Source of the DNA: Eretmocerus hayati
Taxonomy: Eukaryota > Arthropoda > Insecta > Hymenoptera > Aphelinidae
Assembly: GCA_029851415.1 (NCBI GenBank)
Contig: CM056742.1
Span: 85,302,748 to 85,366,747, forward strand
Direction: 5' to 3'
DNA length: 64,000 bases
Shown piece by piece: positions 12,216 through 22,066 of this stretch. Under the pieces are notes generated by a model. It was not told the origin of the DNA. It saw only the letters and a list, made by a program, of their open reading frames with translations, and ran no database searches. Within the stretch, counting starts at the first letter, position 1. Each line of letters opens with the position of its first letter. The position numbers were made by a program, and so were the translations under genes.

Positions 12216-12960
12216 GTACCCCATGATACCTCAGTCCATAAGGTACCATGGGGTACGAATTGGGCACGACCACGATATTTGAAATGCGAACCCAACGGGT
12301 ACCTTGAGATACGCATGTATCATTCCGTAATGCATACGTATGAGGTACCATGCGGTACTCACATGGAGAGTCACCGGATACTGTATGAGCTCTCATGAGA
12401 TACCATATGGTATGCAATTTTGGAGCGGTATCCTACGCGTGAGACACCACGTGGTACGTGGTTTTGAGGGGGGAATGTAAGCATGAGAAGACCCGCGGTA
12501 CTCAAGCATAAAGCTGACGAATACAGTATGCGATCCTATGTGACAACATGCGGTGCGCGGTTGTTGGATAGAACAATACGTATGAGGTCCTATGCGGTAC
12601 TCACGTAAAAGGAGCCGCCGGATTCTGAATGCAATCCCACGGGATACTCACGTATAGAGCTGCTGAATACAGTATGCGATCCTGTGTGACATCATGCGGT
12701 ATACGGTTGTTGGATAGAACGATACGCATGAGGTACCATGCGGTACTCACGTAAAAGGAGCCACCGAATACTGTATGCGATCCCATGGGATACCATGTGG
12801 TACGCGGCTCTCAGATAGGATTACGCGCATCAGGTACCATGTGGTACTCCCGAGTAGAGCCGCCCAATACCCTATGTTATCTCATGGGATACCACGCGGT
12901 AAGCGGTTTTCAGATAAGAATACTTGCATGAGGTACCATGCAGTACTCACGTATAGATTG
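12216..12960 (+). repeat. Degenerate GGTACC-rich palindromic repeat array
   Basis: The phrase GCATGAGGTACCATGCGGTAC and close variants recur near 12338, 12572, 12724, 12829 and 12925, with ~100-150 bp spacing. They alternate with TGCGATCCCATGGGATACCA-type phrases. Both phrases are themselves near-palindromes, so the array is dense in dyad symmetry. The right edge of the copia fragment is fused to this array. Open frames in it are by-products of the repeat. Confidence 0.8.
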
Positions 12961-13113
12961 AAAGGTTCAGTTTTTTACCGTGAAGCGGAAAATGACTGAA
13001 AGTAAGTTCTCGATGATGATTTTATCTAGTTGATCGATAATTATATCGTCACTATATATATCAAGAGGTAACGACGTCAAATAAGAAATGGTAGGGTGAT
13101 TACAAATCATAAC

Positions 13114-13178
13114 TGCGCCGTTGAAGTTGTTTGAGTGCCTAAACGAAATTTAGGCACTCAAACAACTTCAACCGCGCA
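13114..13178. repeat. 30-bp inverted repeat at the broken end of the PolB gene
   Basis: Arms 13120-13143 and 13149-13172 are perfectly complementary over 24 bp, separated by only CGAAA. They extend to 30 bp (13114-13143 and 13149-13178) with one mismatch. The right arm is PolB coding sequence (the TYARLKLFECL region). The left arm is an inverted copy of it, and sequence beyond is unrelated. This looks like a fold-back rearrangement junction, not a native Polinton terminus. Confidence 0.9.
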
Positions 13179-16100
13179 TACGTTGTTGTGAATGCTGCTA
13201 TGACTACGTTACTCTTTGGTGATGAAATGGCTTCATTTCCCGAGTAGCACCAATTCACGTAGAAAATTTCATCGTTCACAGGTATTATACCATTGACAAC
13301 GATTTCTGGATTATTCAGCATAGCCATCAATCTTGAGAGGTCACTCACAACCTCGGTAGTACCCATGTTGTCCCGTTGACCAAATTTTCCCCACGCTGAA
13401 TTACAGAAAGTCTTAGCTCCGGATCTCAGCCCTGGATTGAAGCTGATGGAATCAACGTCTAAGTTTATCCCCTCCACCCGGGACAACTCGTCCACGTAAG
13501 CGCGCTTCTGTTCATCCGTGACGCATCCTGGGGGGAAACCCGATGCCCTCATTATTCGTGCAAAGAATGCATCAATATAGCCCGCAAAAATGCCTCCTTC
13601 GCGTGTTGATTTGTCATACTGGGTGGTTTCATCATAATGCCAAATCTCGAAAATTTCGTCAACTACATACCCGTGCTTGACAGCTGCTTGTATTTCTACT
13701 GAAACCCATGAACCGAAAAGCATTCTATCTTTTGGGTTTTCATGAGGACAATCTTCTTGGATACAAAGTTCAGCGCAAGTACGACAAAGAGGAGTCAACA
13801 TCTTATTGTGCATGTCAACTGGTAAAACGGGGTGGTAGAGATCTCGTGGTGGTAGTATGGTACACATGATTAGACCAAAGACGCGCTCAACATCTTTCTC
13901 GACACCAACAAACTGTATACACTCCTCTGGACCTATCTAGATTGTCGGGTGACCCACGGGTTATTTGGCTGTTTTATTAACCGATGGGTACAACGAGTTG
14001 AAATCGACATATTTACCTTCTTCACCTTCCTTGAAATCGTAAACTTTGACTGTATTTCCCGTTCGACCACCGAAAAAGGTATCACATGGATCAAGCGGTT
14101 TCATGTGAGTGAAACACTCAGAGTTCTCACGGATGAATTCCGATAAGTCTGAATTTGAACTGACCAATGAATCGGAATCGCATTCCTACATCTCAATCAA
14201 ACGATAGTTAGAATTTTTGATTCGCGCAGATGTGGCACAAGTACTTTCAAATCTCTCATCCATCGATTCCCCTTTCATGACACTCTCATCTCTGTGGAAC
14301 TGATTACAACGAGGGCAGCCGTGCCAGAAACACCCATGGAATTGCAAGACAGTACCTTTGTGGTTTTCCCCTTCTTCAGGACTCGCATATCCATCTACAA
14401 GTATTCCCTCGGGTAACCTCCGTTCACGACCACGAGCACTATATTCGATGTTTCGTTTCAAAACATTCTTCTCCATCCATGATAGCCACTGCAATGCTTT
14501 TACTGACTGATTGAAACGTTTTCGATAACCCCGCGGGGGCAAGATACCAATCTGGTTTTTTTTTCAAAAAATTTTTTCTATAGACGAGCAAGCAAGTGGA
14601 TGCAACCGTACAACATTCTAAAAAATGGATAGACATCGTACTCCAGAAGCATTTCACGAAAAACCACACACGCTTTCCTCAGTATAATCACATCGAGACG
14701 GCAGTATTTAACAAGCTCTTCCCAAAAATTGAACCTATGATTGTTCGCTACTTGTTCATTGTACCATTCTATCAGACGTTCTCTGTCGGATTCTTTCAAA
14801 GAGTCTGGTGAAAAATCTTCTAAAGGTGGCATCACATCATCATGAGTCTCATTTCCAGGCTTATTAAATAAATGTGGGAAAGTCCCTTTGTGGTCTGGTA
14901 GGCCATATGCTTTTGGTGAATTGCTCAGGCTCATTTGAAAATACAGGAAGCTATCTATAAATTTCATATTTCTAAACTTCATCATAATGATCTTGGTGCC
15001 ATTAAGAATCACTGATGGTTTTGTGCGTTCAGCATGATTTTTGACCAAGTATTTGAATGAGAATTGATTATCGAAACCATACCCATAATGAGAAACCACA
15101 ACAATCTGTTTGAAATTCTCTTTCTCTTTCAATAAAAAATCGACAAACTCCTTCACTGGGTCAGTTTCGAACTTGTACTCTCTCTTCCCACATTTGGGAC
15201 AATCTTCATCCATATTCGGATCCTTCCCTACGATACAAAAACTACAGAGTTGTTGAACCATAATCAAATTAGGTACATGGACCGTTTTGGTCTCGTCACC
15301 CTCTACTTTCTTAGACTGTTGTGACTGTATGTCAAAAAAAATGTATATTGCCGGTGGTTTTTTTTCCCTCTCGGTACTGGTTGCATGTAACAAAAGTGGC
15401 CAATTGATAGTTTCTATCTACAAATTTGACAAAATGACACACCACACTCATGACCCTGGATTCGAACAAGTTCACAGCACTTTTTGCATATTTTCAATTC
15501 ATCACAGACTGTCGACTTTTTATCAAAAAATCCTACTCTGAGGTGATTATTGAAGCATCCTTGACCGTAAAAATATCTGGAGCAGGCTGGGCAATGAACT
15601 TTCTCCTCGGTCATATCACACTGGGGGATATTCATGCATTTATGACACCTATTAGAGCTTCGGTGGTCGGCAGCTACTGTATAACGCTTATTACAAGGTA
15701 TGCAATAACCATTTGAACCTGCAGCAATCGTAAGGTTTAGAATTGGTTGGGAATGCCGCTCTCTCTCGAAATACATGATGTATAAAGTTTGGTCTACTCG
15801 ACCCTTGAGATCATTCACTATCTCTCTACCATCAAAAATTGGTAAATCACCACGACCATAACCTCCTAGAGTGTAAACAACCAGTGCTGTACTACGATGC
15901 TTATAACATTCCTGAAAGTCTCTCATCTCTAAGGTCCCACAGCCAGCTTCAGGTATTTTTACTTGAGCTTGCGATACCAATTCCTCGGCCGCTCTTTTTT
16001 GCTCTGCCCCTCGAAATTGACGAATTGAGTTCCAATACTCACATAAGAGTCCCGTGCGTACTTGACCACGGACTGCATGGGCGTATGCGGTAACGAGCGA

Positions 16101-16595
16101 CCGGGGCAAACATAGCTTATCATCATTCCGGATATTCGAAATTGATTTCTTCTTCACCACGTTCTCTGTCAAACGACGACGACCACGGCAACGTACATTA
16201 CGCACAATATCACAAGTTTCAATGAGGCTATCATCAATTCCAAAATCAGTTATACTCTGCGCTGCATTAAATAACAAGTCCCATAACGTATCGATTGGAA
16301 AATTTCTCAAAGGTCTGAAAGATAACCAGAGTGGCCCGTGTTGGAATCTATCTGAACTTACAGTGGCGCCTATGAAGTTGTCATCGTGTCCGCCTCTGCA
16401 CATTCGCTCATATAAATCTTGCAAACAGCTGAGTATCCATTGATAGATGTCGACTCCTTGTTGTGGTGCTGGAATTCTTCCTCTGATCTCGCGGCCCTCT
16501 ATACCAAAACGTCTATACCGTCTGGGTGTTACCGATTCCACCAGAAATTGACCTCTTATACCGTGCCCAATCTGAAAATTACCATCTGTAGACAC
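13149..16595 (-). pseudogene. Polinton/Maverick protein-primed DNA polymerase B, truncated
   Basis: Family-B polymerase of a Polinton (Maverick) transposon, read from 16595 down. The N-terminal part (16595-15414) has CLPRSLV and a Cys-rich region (CIPC, CHKC, CPAC, CKKC). The 3'-5' exonuclease part (15393-14578) carries ExoI FFDIQS (usual Glu is Gln), ExoII-like SHYGYGFDNQF and ExoIII YCRLDV. Next comes the linker with VLQFHGCFWHGCPRC (14542-14186). Polymerase motif A appears as YVDFNSLYP (about 13995), and motif B as AKTFCNSAWGKFGQR (about 13410-13370). The gene stops just before motif C (the YxDTDS box), which is missing. There are frame changes near 15400 and 14560, and in-frame stops at 14186 and 13961. 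No other Polinton genes are in the window. Confidence 0.93.
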
Positions 16596-16619
16596 ACAAA
16601 ATTTTTTACCCTTCTTCTG

Positions 16620-17162
16620 TCATGAAAGATCGTCTAGAAATTTAAGATCAAACTCACCTCCGTCACTCGATGATGATGATGAAGAACTGATTTTGGAAGA
16701 TGTACTCGAACTAGAACTTGATGATGAATCAGAGCCGGAGGACGAAGAGTTGAAGTTTGAGGATGATCGAGAGCTCGAGCTTGAAAATGTTGATGTGAAG
16801 CGCGATCGGCTCCTTCGACGATCAGAATTTAATGTTTGTTCCTCCTCCTCCTCCTCTTGCACTGAGGCAGCTGTCAAGGTCGACTCCGAATGATGATCGT
16901 CACCTTCCTGGTCATCATCATTAGCTTGTGACTCGTTCGCAGGTCTCGAATGATTTTGCTCTGCAGGTACATGTGAGGTACCCGATGTCGATAGACGGTT
17001 CAGTGCTTCCTCAAAGTCTAGAAAAAATTGTTTGATTGTAATATATCTATAGGGCGATTCATAGTCACTGGCGCAGTTCGCAAAAAAGGAGGAGAAAGAG
17101 AACACAAGACGTATTAGCCACGCGCACGAGTCAGATGGTTGCATGAGGAGAGATGAGTTCAT
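16620..17162 (-). CDS. Ser/Glu-rich low-complexity frame upstream of PolB
   Basis: About 180 codons with a poly-Glu stretch and long Ser runs. Its TGA stop (16620-16622) is in the same frame as the PolB reading frame beginning eight codons later, so this may be the disordered N-terminus of the same Polinton protein separated by one stop. A possible splice acceptor (TTTTTTCTAG, near 17019) would place an exon start at DFEEALNRLSTSGTS. Low complexity prevents a family call. Alternative: non-coding AG-rich DNA that happens to be open. Confidence 0.4.
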   Translation of the reverse strand: MNSSLLMQPSDSCAWLIRLVFSFSSFFANCASDYESPYRYITIKQFFLDFEEALNRLSTSGTSHVPAEQNHSRPANESQANDDDQEGDDHHSESTLTAASVQEEEEEEQTLNSDRRRSRSRFTSTFSSSSSRSSSNFNSSSSGSDSSSSSSSSTSSKISSSSSSSSDGGEFDLKFLDDLS

Positions 17163-17355
17163 TGTTGCTGGTGGGGGTACAGTTGAATATGTAGAGAAGG
17201 ATCAGAAAGAGAATTCATGCTGGGTGGGAGAGTACTGAAGAGAGGGACAGTGAAAGAGAGCAAGAAAGAGTCGAGAAAGAGAGAGAGAGATAGATAGATA
17301 GATAGATATCCTTTATTCGTCATACGACAAAAATACACCTACATATTTTCATATG

Positions 17356-17401
<46 letters not shown>

Positions 17402-17598
17402 TTTTGACATGTGCAGCTCATGACTTTCGCCAGCAAACTATTTTCTATAAAAATCATCATAGCTCAACTTAACGATCATACCTAAGTATAGCCTATTAGA
17501 GTAATAATAAATCTAGAAACCGCGTCAGCGCAACAGTGTGCTCGGTTTATATTTTTCGTGTCGTAAAAACCTCATGACTCATTTGTGTAATGGTAAAC

Positions 17599-17746
17599 AT
17601 CACGGGAAAACCCCTGTAACCGAAACAAACATCACAGTTGCCCTGGGAAAACCCCTGTGACCAAAACAAACATCACCACTCCTTGAGTGGAAAGCTTTTG
17701 TGACCTAAATATCCATCACCACCGCTCGGTGGAAAACTTCTGTGAC
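17599..17746 (+). repeat. Four ATCAC...GTGAC stem-loop modules in the LTR
   Basis: Modules start with ATCAC at 17599, 17630, 17672 and 17714 (the last three are 42 bp apart) and end in GTGAC (GTAAC in the first). ATCAC and GTGAC can pair. Modules 3 and 4 have different inner stems that both preserve pairing (CACTC/GAGTG and CACCG/CGGTG), followed by a GAAAAC-like linker. The 3' LTR repeats this at about 21156-21303. Compensatory differences between modules suggest RNA or DNA structure is being kept. Confidence 0.75.
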
Positions 17747-17841
17747 CCGAGTGCGCCTCACGCAACCCGTAGTAGCTTCACGTGATACGGAAACAGGTCT
17801 CGTGATGTCTTTTTGTATCACATAGTACATAAGAAGTAGTA

Positions 17842-17847
17842 TATAAG
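17842..17847 (+). promoter_or_regulatory. LTR TATA box
   Basis: TATAAG within AGTATATAAGCCGCGCC, at the switch from AT-rich U3 to GC-rich sequence. The copy in the 3' LTR at 21399 is identical. It is the best candidate for the element's genomic-RNA promoter. Confidence 0.55.
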
Positions 17848-18279
17848 CCGCGCCCGGAGTGGGCCAAGGCATCCGCGAGTATCCCGTCGCCGATGGCGGA
17901 GCTCTTGTCAAGGATATTCTCTACGACGGAAGGCCCGACCCGACTCCCTCGCGGTCGTCGTCATTATCCGCGTCGCGAAACGATCCAATGCCGAGTCCAG
18001 CAGTTTTTATCCGCTAAGTCCGCCAAGTCTCCTTTGTAATGGGCATCGACCCAAGTTTTACGAGTGCAGAATCTCATCTTTCCTATTCACGAATGCATGA
18101 ATGTGTGAGCCGCGATACGCGTGTGCGGGGCAGGTCTCTTACAATGAATCTGACACATCGTTTACCGATTCATTGCCCTCCTACCCCTCCCACAAATCCT
18201 GGACGAGCACTGCCTATCCACATAATCCAGGAGCAGACGGAGATGCGGGTCATTATCCCCGTGGCCCAGCTTCGTCAAT

Positions 18280-18299
18280 TGGCGCCCAGGACGTGGGGC
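18280..18299 (+). other. Primer binding site (tRNA-Lys-like)
   Basis: TGGCGCCCAGGACGTGGGGC begins two bases after the CA end of the 5' LTR. It starts with TGG (pairing with tRNA CCA). It resembles the tRNA-Lys primer site known from several retroelements, TGGCGCCCAACGTGGGGC, apart from two extra G. It fixes the element's orientation as plus strand. Confidence 0.8.
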
Positions 18300-18825
18300 A
18301 TTGGACCTCAAGAAATTGTAAATCAAAAAGAAGCCACGACCCAAGAAGAGTCTACAAGCCAAGAGTTGCTGGAGAAAAGCGCGGAGCAACACATCAGGGT
18401 GTATCGCGCACGGGGTCGTTTCACGACGATCGACTCCTACAAACCACCGACGACCCGAGCACGGGGTCGGGCCACGAGATGGGTACCGTACGTCAAGTAC
18501 ACCGGTATGGCAAGGACCTGGGGCCACGCCGACGATGTGGCCACCAACAACGACGCACCTCTGGGCGGTGCTTAAAAGCTCCAGTGGCGCCCGACAAACA
18601 CAATATGCCGAGTAAGCCCCAACCAGGTCGAAAAAACTTGACGAACGGAAACACCAGGAGTCGAGCGACCGTAGCAGCGACCACGAGCGCGAGGAGTCGT
18701 GACCTGCATAAGGATCACCCAATGCCCCTCCGTGCGGAAATCGTCCTCTCTCCCGATCCGCCGAATTTGAAAAAGCCGATCGAGAGGGGGTGTGACCGGA
18801 TGCCAGTCACAAGTCCTGCAGAAAA

Positions 18826-18862
18826 TATAAAAAGGGCGGCATTTTCTCGAAACTCTTCAGTT
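18826..18862 (+). promoter_or_regulatory. Internal core promoter: TATA box plus TCAGT initiator
   Basis: TATAAAAA at 18826-18833 is followed by TCAGTT at 18857-18862, the arthropod initiator consensus, with the A about 33 bases after the start of the TATA box. An ATG in good context (TTCACCATG, 18905) follows 46 bases later. Having a complete core promoter inside an LTR element, between PBS and coding region, is unusual and suggests the cargo gene can be transcribed apart from the LTR. Confidence 0.65.
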
Positions 18863-18904
18863 CGTAAGAAAAGTTTCGAGCGATCACACGCAAAAACGTT
18901 CACC

Positions 18905-19975
18905 ATGCCTTCAAACGCACGTCGCTGGCTGTCCGGTGCTCCAGGGGGTTGGTTCCCGTCCCCGAGCGCCGCGACCGAGTACAGTGAAACGGACGAGGAA
19001 TCATCGCCGAGGGAACCCTCCACTATGGGTCCCTGCCGCTCCTCGTCAAGGGCCTCAACCGAGCTGGGCGATCTATGCCCCCAAGGCTCGGGCCCGTTAT
19101 CGTCTGTGGTTCTCTCGCCCAGAGAAGAGCCCTGCGCATCGCCGCGCAACGAAGTCGCCTCGGCCGAGGCCCTTCCCACCACGAACGCAGTAGCTGTTGC
19201 AGTTTCAGCAAACGACAGGCGCTCGGACGAGCCCTGTACCGCCGCGGAAAATCAAGACGGTGCCGCTCCGTCTTGGCATTTTTGCGCGCAAACGGGCGGG
19301 TGCGTGCGCGTTCAAACCCACGCAGCCACTCAAACAGGCCCAGAAAAGCCGCCAACGCCTGATCGAGAGAGGGAAGCAGGGCGCGCTCCAGCTCCGCAGG
19401 TGTCAGTGGCATCACACGAGCCATACCGACCAGTGCATCGCTGCCCACCCCGCGCAGTGCAGTGCATAGACCTAGACTCGAGTGATGACGAAGAAGTGCG
19501 AGTGTTATATCAGGCTCCAGCCGTGCCAAACGTAATCGAGATACGCGTCACGCCTTTCGACGTGGTGGAGTTCAGGCGCCTTTGCCGCGAATACGAGGCT
19601 CATACTCGCCCCAAGGTCGGTGCGCAGATCCGCAGCATGACCACGCGTCATGACGCACGTACGCGTCACCGCGAAGTGGTTCGCCGGGGTAGGGCCGAGC
19701 GAGCGTTGCATCGTCACCGAGAGATCCAACGCGAGCATCGAAGGCGAGTCCGGAACATAGGCCGATTGATCCAGAACGACTTGGAGTTGATGCCGGGCCC
19801 CTACCAGGCACCACCCTTGATGATTCCGGCGGTGGTCGAGATTCAAGCCCGCGATCTCGCTGCTGCGCCACAACTGCAAATCGATTTGGGAGAATTGATG
19901 GAGAATTTGCCGCCAATGGATCACCAGCCCATCGTCCCCCAACAAATTTTCCCCCAGGCTCTGCCGGCCGAGTAA
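18905..19975 (+). CDS. Cargo ORF of the LTR element; unknown protein with SIM-like motif
   Basis: 356 codons from an ATG just downstream of the internal promoter. I do not recognise a family. Residues 1-180 are Ser/Pro/Ala-rich and probably disordered. Residues 187-197 read CIDLDSSDDEE, a good match to a SUMO-interacting motif (hydrophobic core followed by acidic/Ser residues). A region near 210-225 (PNVIEIRVTPFDVVEFRRLC) looks folded. Residues ~245-290 are a strongly basic, Arg/His-rich probable helix or nucleic-acid-binding segment, and the tail is acidic and Pro-rich. There is no Gag zinc knuckle or pol motif. The frame is open upstream to 18101 as well, through the PBS, so the start is inferred from the promoter. 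The region is GC-rich, which lowers stop frequency in all frames. Confidence 0.5.
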   Translation: MPSNARRWLSGAPGGWFPSPSAATEYSETDEESSPREPSTMGPCRSSSRASTELGDLCPQGSGPLSSVVLSPREEPCASPRNEVASAEALPTTNAVAVAVSANDRRSDEPCTAAENQDGAAPSWHFCAQTGGCVRVQTHAATQTGPEKPPTPDREREAGRAPAPQVSVASHEPYRPVHRCPPRAVQCIDLDSSDDEEVRVLYQAPAVPNVIEIRVTPFDVVEFRRLCREYEAHTRPKVGAQIRSMTTRHDARTRHREVVRRGRAERALHRHREIQREHRRRVRNIGRLIQNDLELMPGPYQAPPLMIPAVVEIQARDLAAAPQLQIDLGELMENLPPMDHQPIVPQQIFPQALPAE

Positions 19976-20494
19976 AATCATCAACACATGCAAATCGCCG
20001 AGATCGGCATCGAGCACCAACCAGGTATGCCCGCGGCAGCACCCGTTGAAGACGACGGCGAGCCGCAACAGCAAGACGTAGTGATGATCGAGCCACCCGC
20101 CGATGATCCATTACGTACCATGCGAGAGGGGCCAGACGCGTCACGCAACCCTCGGTGACGGCGCTCGAGAGAGAGAGAGAACGGAATGGCGGCCCCACGC
20201 ATGCAGCCACTGGATCTTTCCATCCGCGCGGCAGTTCGAGATGACCCCGCAGCAGGCGTCTACCAGATCCAACCCGCACAACATAACGCCCAAGGGGATC
20301 AACCAGAGTTCCGGTTTGTGCTGCGGAGAGTTCCGGACAGGCAACAACCCGTTGCACCACCAACACCGGCCATCATCGAGCACAGACTACAGCGCCCCAA
20401 CCGTCAAGAACGTGCCGAGAGCCCGGACGATCCGATCTGGCGGGATATATTACGTGCCGTAAGGAGCAGCGGCCCCGACACAAACGCGAAATAA
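19976..20494 (+). pseudogene. In-frame continuation of the cargo ORF beyond two stops
   Basis: After the TAA at 19973-19975 the same frame stays open to a TGA at 20156-20158, then open again to a TAA at 20492-20494. The two segments contain methionines at 19988 (56 codons) and 20186 (102 codons). Composition is similar: acidic, Gln/Pro/Arg-rich. The simplest reading is one ancestral ORF of about 530 codons cut by two nonsense mutations. Stop-codon readthrough or separate small ORFs are alternatives. Confidence 0.4.
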
Positions 20495-20497
20495 AAG

Positions 20498-20676
20498 GTA
20501 AGAGGCACTGCCCCTCGATCGTGAATGACCATGTATTTGTATGAAGTATGCGTGTGTGTGTGCACGGGCCTGCAAAGCCCACGTTCTCGGTAGATGCACG
20601 AGCGTACGGCCAAGCCTCCCTTCACGGTCGCTCGCAAATTCTTACCTACAATACAAGCCGCGTGTTGTATCCGCAG
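20498..20676 (+). other. Candidate intron after the cargo ORF
   Basis: AAAAG|GTAAGAGG at 20497/20498 is a strong donor placed just after the last stop. The best nearby acceptor is TTGTATCCGCAG ending at 20676, giving a 179-nt intron in the 3' untranslated part. Inferred from consensus only. Confidence 0.3.
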
Positions 20677-20966
20677 GTGCGACTCGTCGCCGAGCCATCT
20701 CTCGAACGGCGATGTCGCAGGTAGTAATATTAGTCTGGAGCCGCGTACCCAAGCCTGGGTGAATGGATGAGCCGACCCTCCGCCGTCTCGCCCAGGTATA
20801 TGCGTTGTCTCAACTTATATACGTATTCTTTCAATCATAGTTTATACTCACCATTAGCAGTAATTTGAAACGCGCGCAAACGATTCCGATTTCAACGACA
20901 GCAAATTCATAAATTCTCAATATTCTCGTCAAGCCGAGCTACGTTGATTTTCGGGGTCGATTGACG

Positions 20967-21834
20967 TGTGCAGCTCATGGCTTTCGCCAGCAAACTATTT
21001 TCTATAAAAATCATCATAGCTCAACTTAACGATCATACCTAAGTATAGCCTATTAGAGTAATAATAAATCTAGAAACCGCGTCAGCGCAACAGTGTGCTC
21101 GGTTTATATTTTTCGTGTCGTAAAAACCTCATGACTCATTTGTGTAATGGTAAACATCACGGGAAAACCCCTGTGACCGAAACAAACATCACAGTTGCCT
21201 GGGCAAAACCCCTGTGACCAAAACAAACATCACCACTCCTTGAGTGGAAAGCTTTTGTGACCTAAATATCCATCACCACCGCTCGGTGGAAAACTTCTGT
21301 GACCCGAATGCGCCTCACGCAACCCGTAGTAGCTTCACGTGATACGGAAACAGGTCTCGTGATGTCTTTTTGTATCACATAGTACATAAGAAGTAGTATA
21401 TAAGCCGCGCCCGGAGTGGGCCAAGGCATCCGCGAGTATCCCGTCGCCGATGGCGGAGCTCTTGTCAAGGATATTCTCTACGACGGAAGGCACGACCCGA
21501 CTCCCTCGCGGTCGTCATCATCATCCGCGTCGCGAAACGATCCAATGCCGAGTCCGGCAGTTTTCATCCGCTAAGTTCGCCAAGTCTTCTTTGTAATGGG
21601 CATCGACCCAAGTTTTACGAGTGCAAAATCTCATCTTTTCTATTCACGAATGCATGAATGTGTGAGCCGCGATACGCGTGTGCGGGGCAGGTCTCTTACA
21701 ATGAATCTGACACATCAATTACCGATTCATTGCCCTCCTACTCCTCCCACAAATCCTGGACGAGCACTGCCTATCCACATAATCCAGGAGCAGACGGAGA
21801 TGCGGGTCATTATCCCCGTGGCCCAGCTTCGTCA
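20967..21834 (+). repeat. 3' LTR (868 bp)
   Basis: Direct copy of the 5' LTR with the same length and internal order. It is preceded by TCGGGGTCGATTGACG, a poor polypurine tract, and followed by ATATATATATG, the resumption of the non-LTR 3' UTR. The frame that runs into the interior from the 5' LTR stops here soon after the LTR end. Confidence 0.92.
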
Positions 21835-22066
21835 ATATATATATGAAATTAATGAATATTCCGATAAAATCATATTAAGAAATAATTTGGTCAAGGATAG
21901 ATACATCACAATTGTGACTAGTCATACACTTTACGATTTCACTTGAAAGAAAATGAGATAAAGGGCATAGGTTCACAGAAATATCACAGTTTTTCATCAG
22001 TCTGGTGACAGAAGGTCACTTACAATTAAAAAGAGATAGAAAGAATAGGAACGAAACCCGAGCCCA

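Larger units (their letters stand above)
17410..18277 (+). repeat. 5' LTR (868 bp)
   Basis: TG...CA ended. It holds AATAAA near 17506, four ATCAC...GTGAC modules at 17599-17746, and a TATA box (GTATATAAG, TATAAG at 17842-17847). The same elements recur at a constant +3557 offset in the 3' LTR. Transcription would be expected to begin about 30 bases after the TATA box, near 17873, leaving a long R/U5 of about 400 bp. Confidence 0.92.
17410..21834 (+). mobile_element. Complete non-autonomous LTR element with a cargo gene
   Basis: Two direct LTRs of exactly 868 bp (17410-18277 and 20967-21834) start TGTGCAGCTCATG and end GCTTCGTCA. TTGAC/GTCAA just outside the TG...CA ends extends the terminal inverted match. 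By hand comparison they differ at under 20 positions (about 2%). The 2.69-kb interior has a PBS but no protease, RT, RNase H or integrase, so the element must depend on another element's proteins. The interior and U5 are GC-rich against an AT-rich surround. It inserted in or beside a (TA)n tract in the 3' UTR of non-LTR copy A; no clean target duplication is legible, perhaps because of slippage in that tract. Confidence 0.9.

Noticed and set aside
13114..13178. Reading the hairpin as the terminal inverted repeat of the Polinton
   Set aside because: The right arm is PolB coding sequence, not a terminus, and Polinton terminal repeats are much longer and start differently.
18039..18575. 178-codon frame crossing the 5' LTR and PBS, overlapping the other long frame
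   Set aside because: It starts inside the LTR and runs through the primer site, and the region is GC-rich so several frames are open by chance. No domain is visible. Kept only as a possibility.
19505..20366. Long antisense frames (189 and 264 codons) opposite the cargo gene
   Set aside because: Low stop frequency in GC-rich DNA explains them; the promoter and splice signals are on the plus strand.
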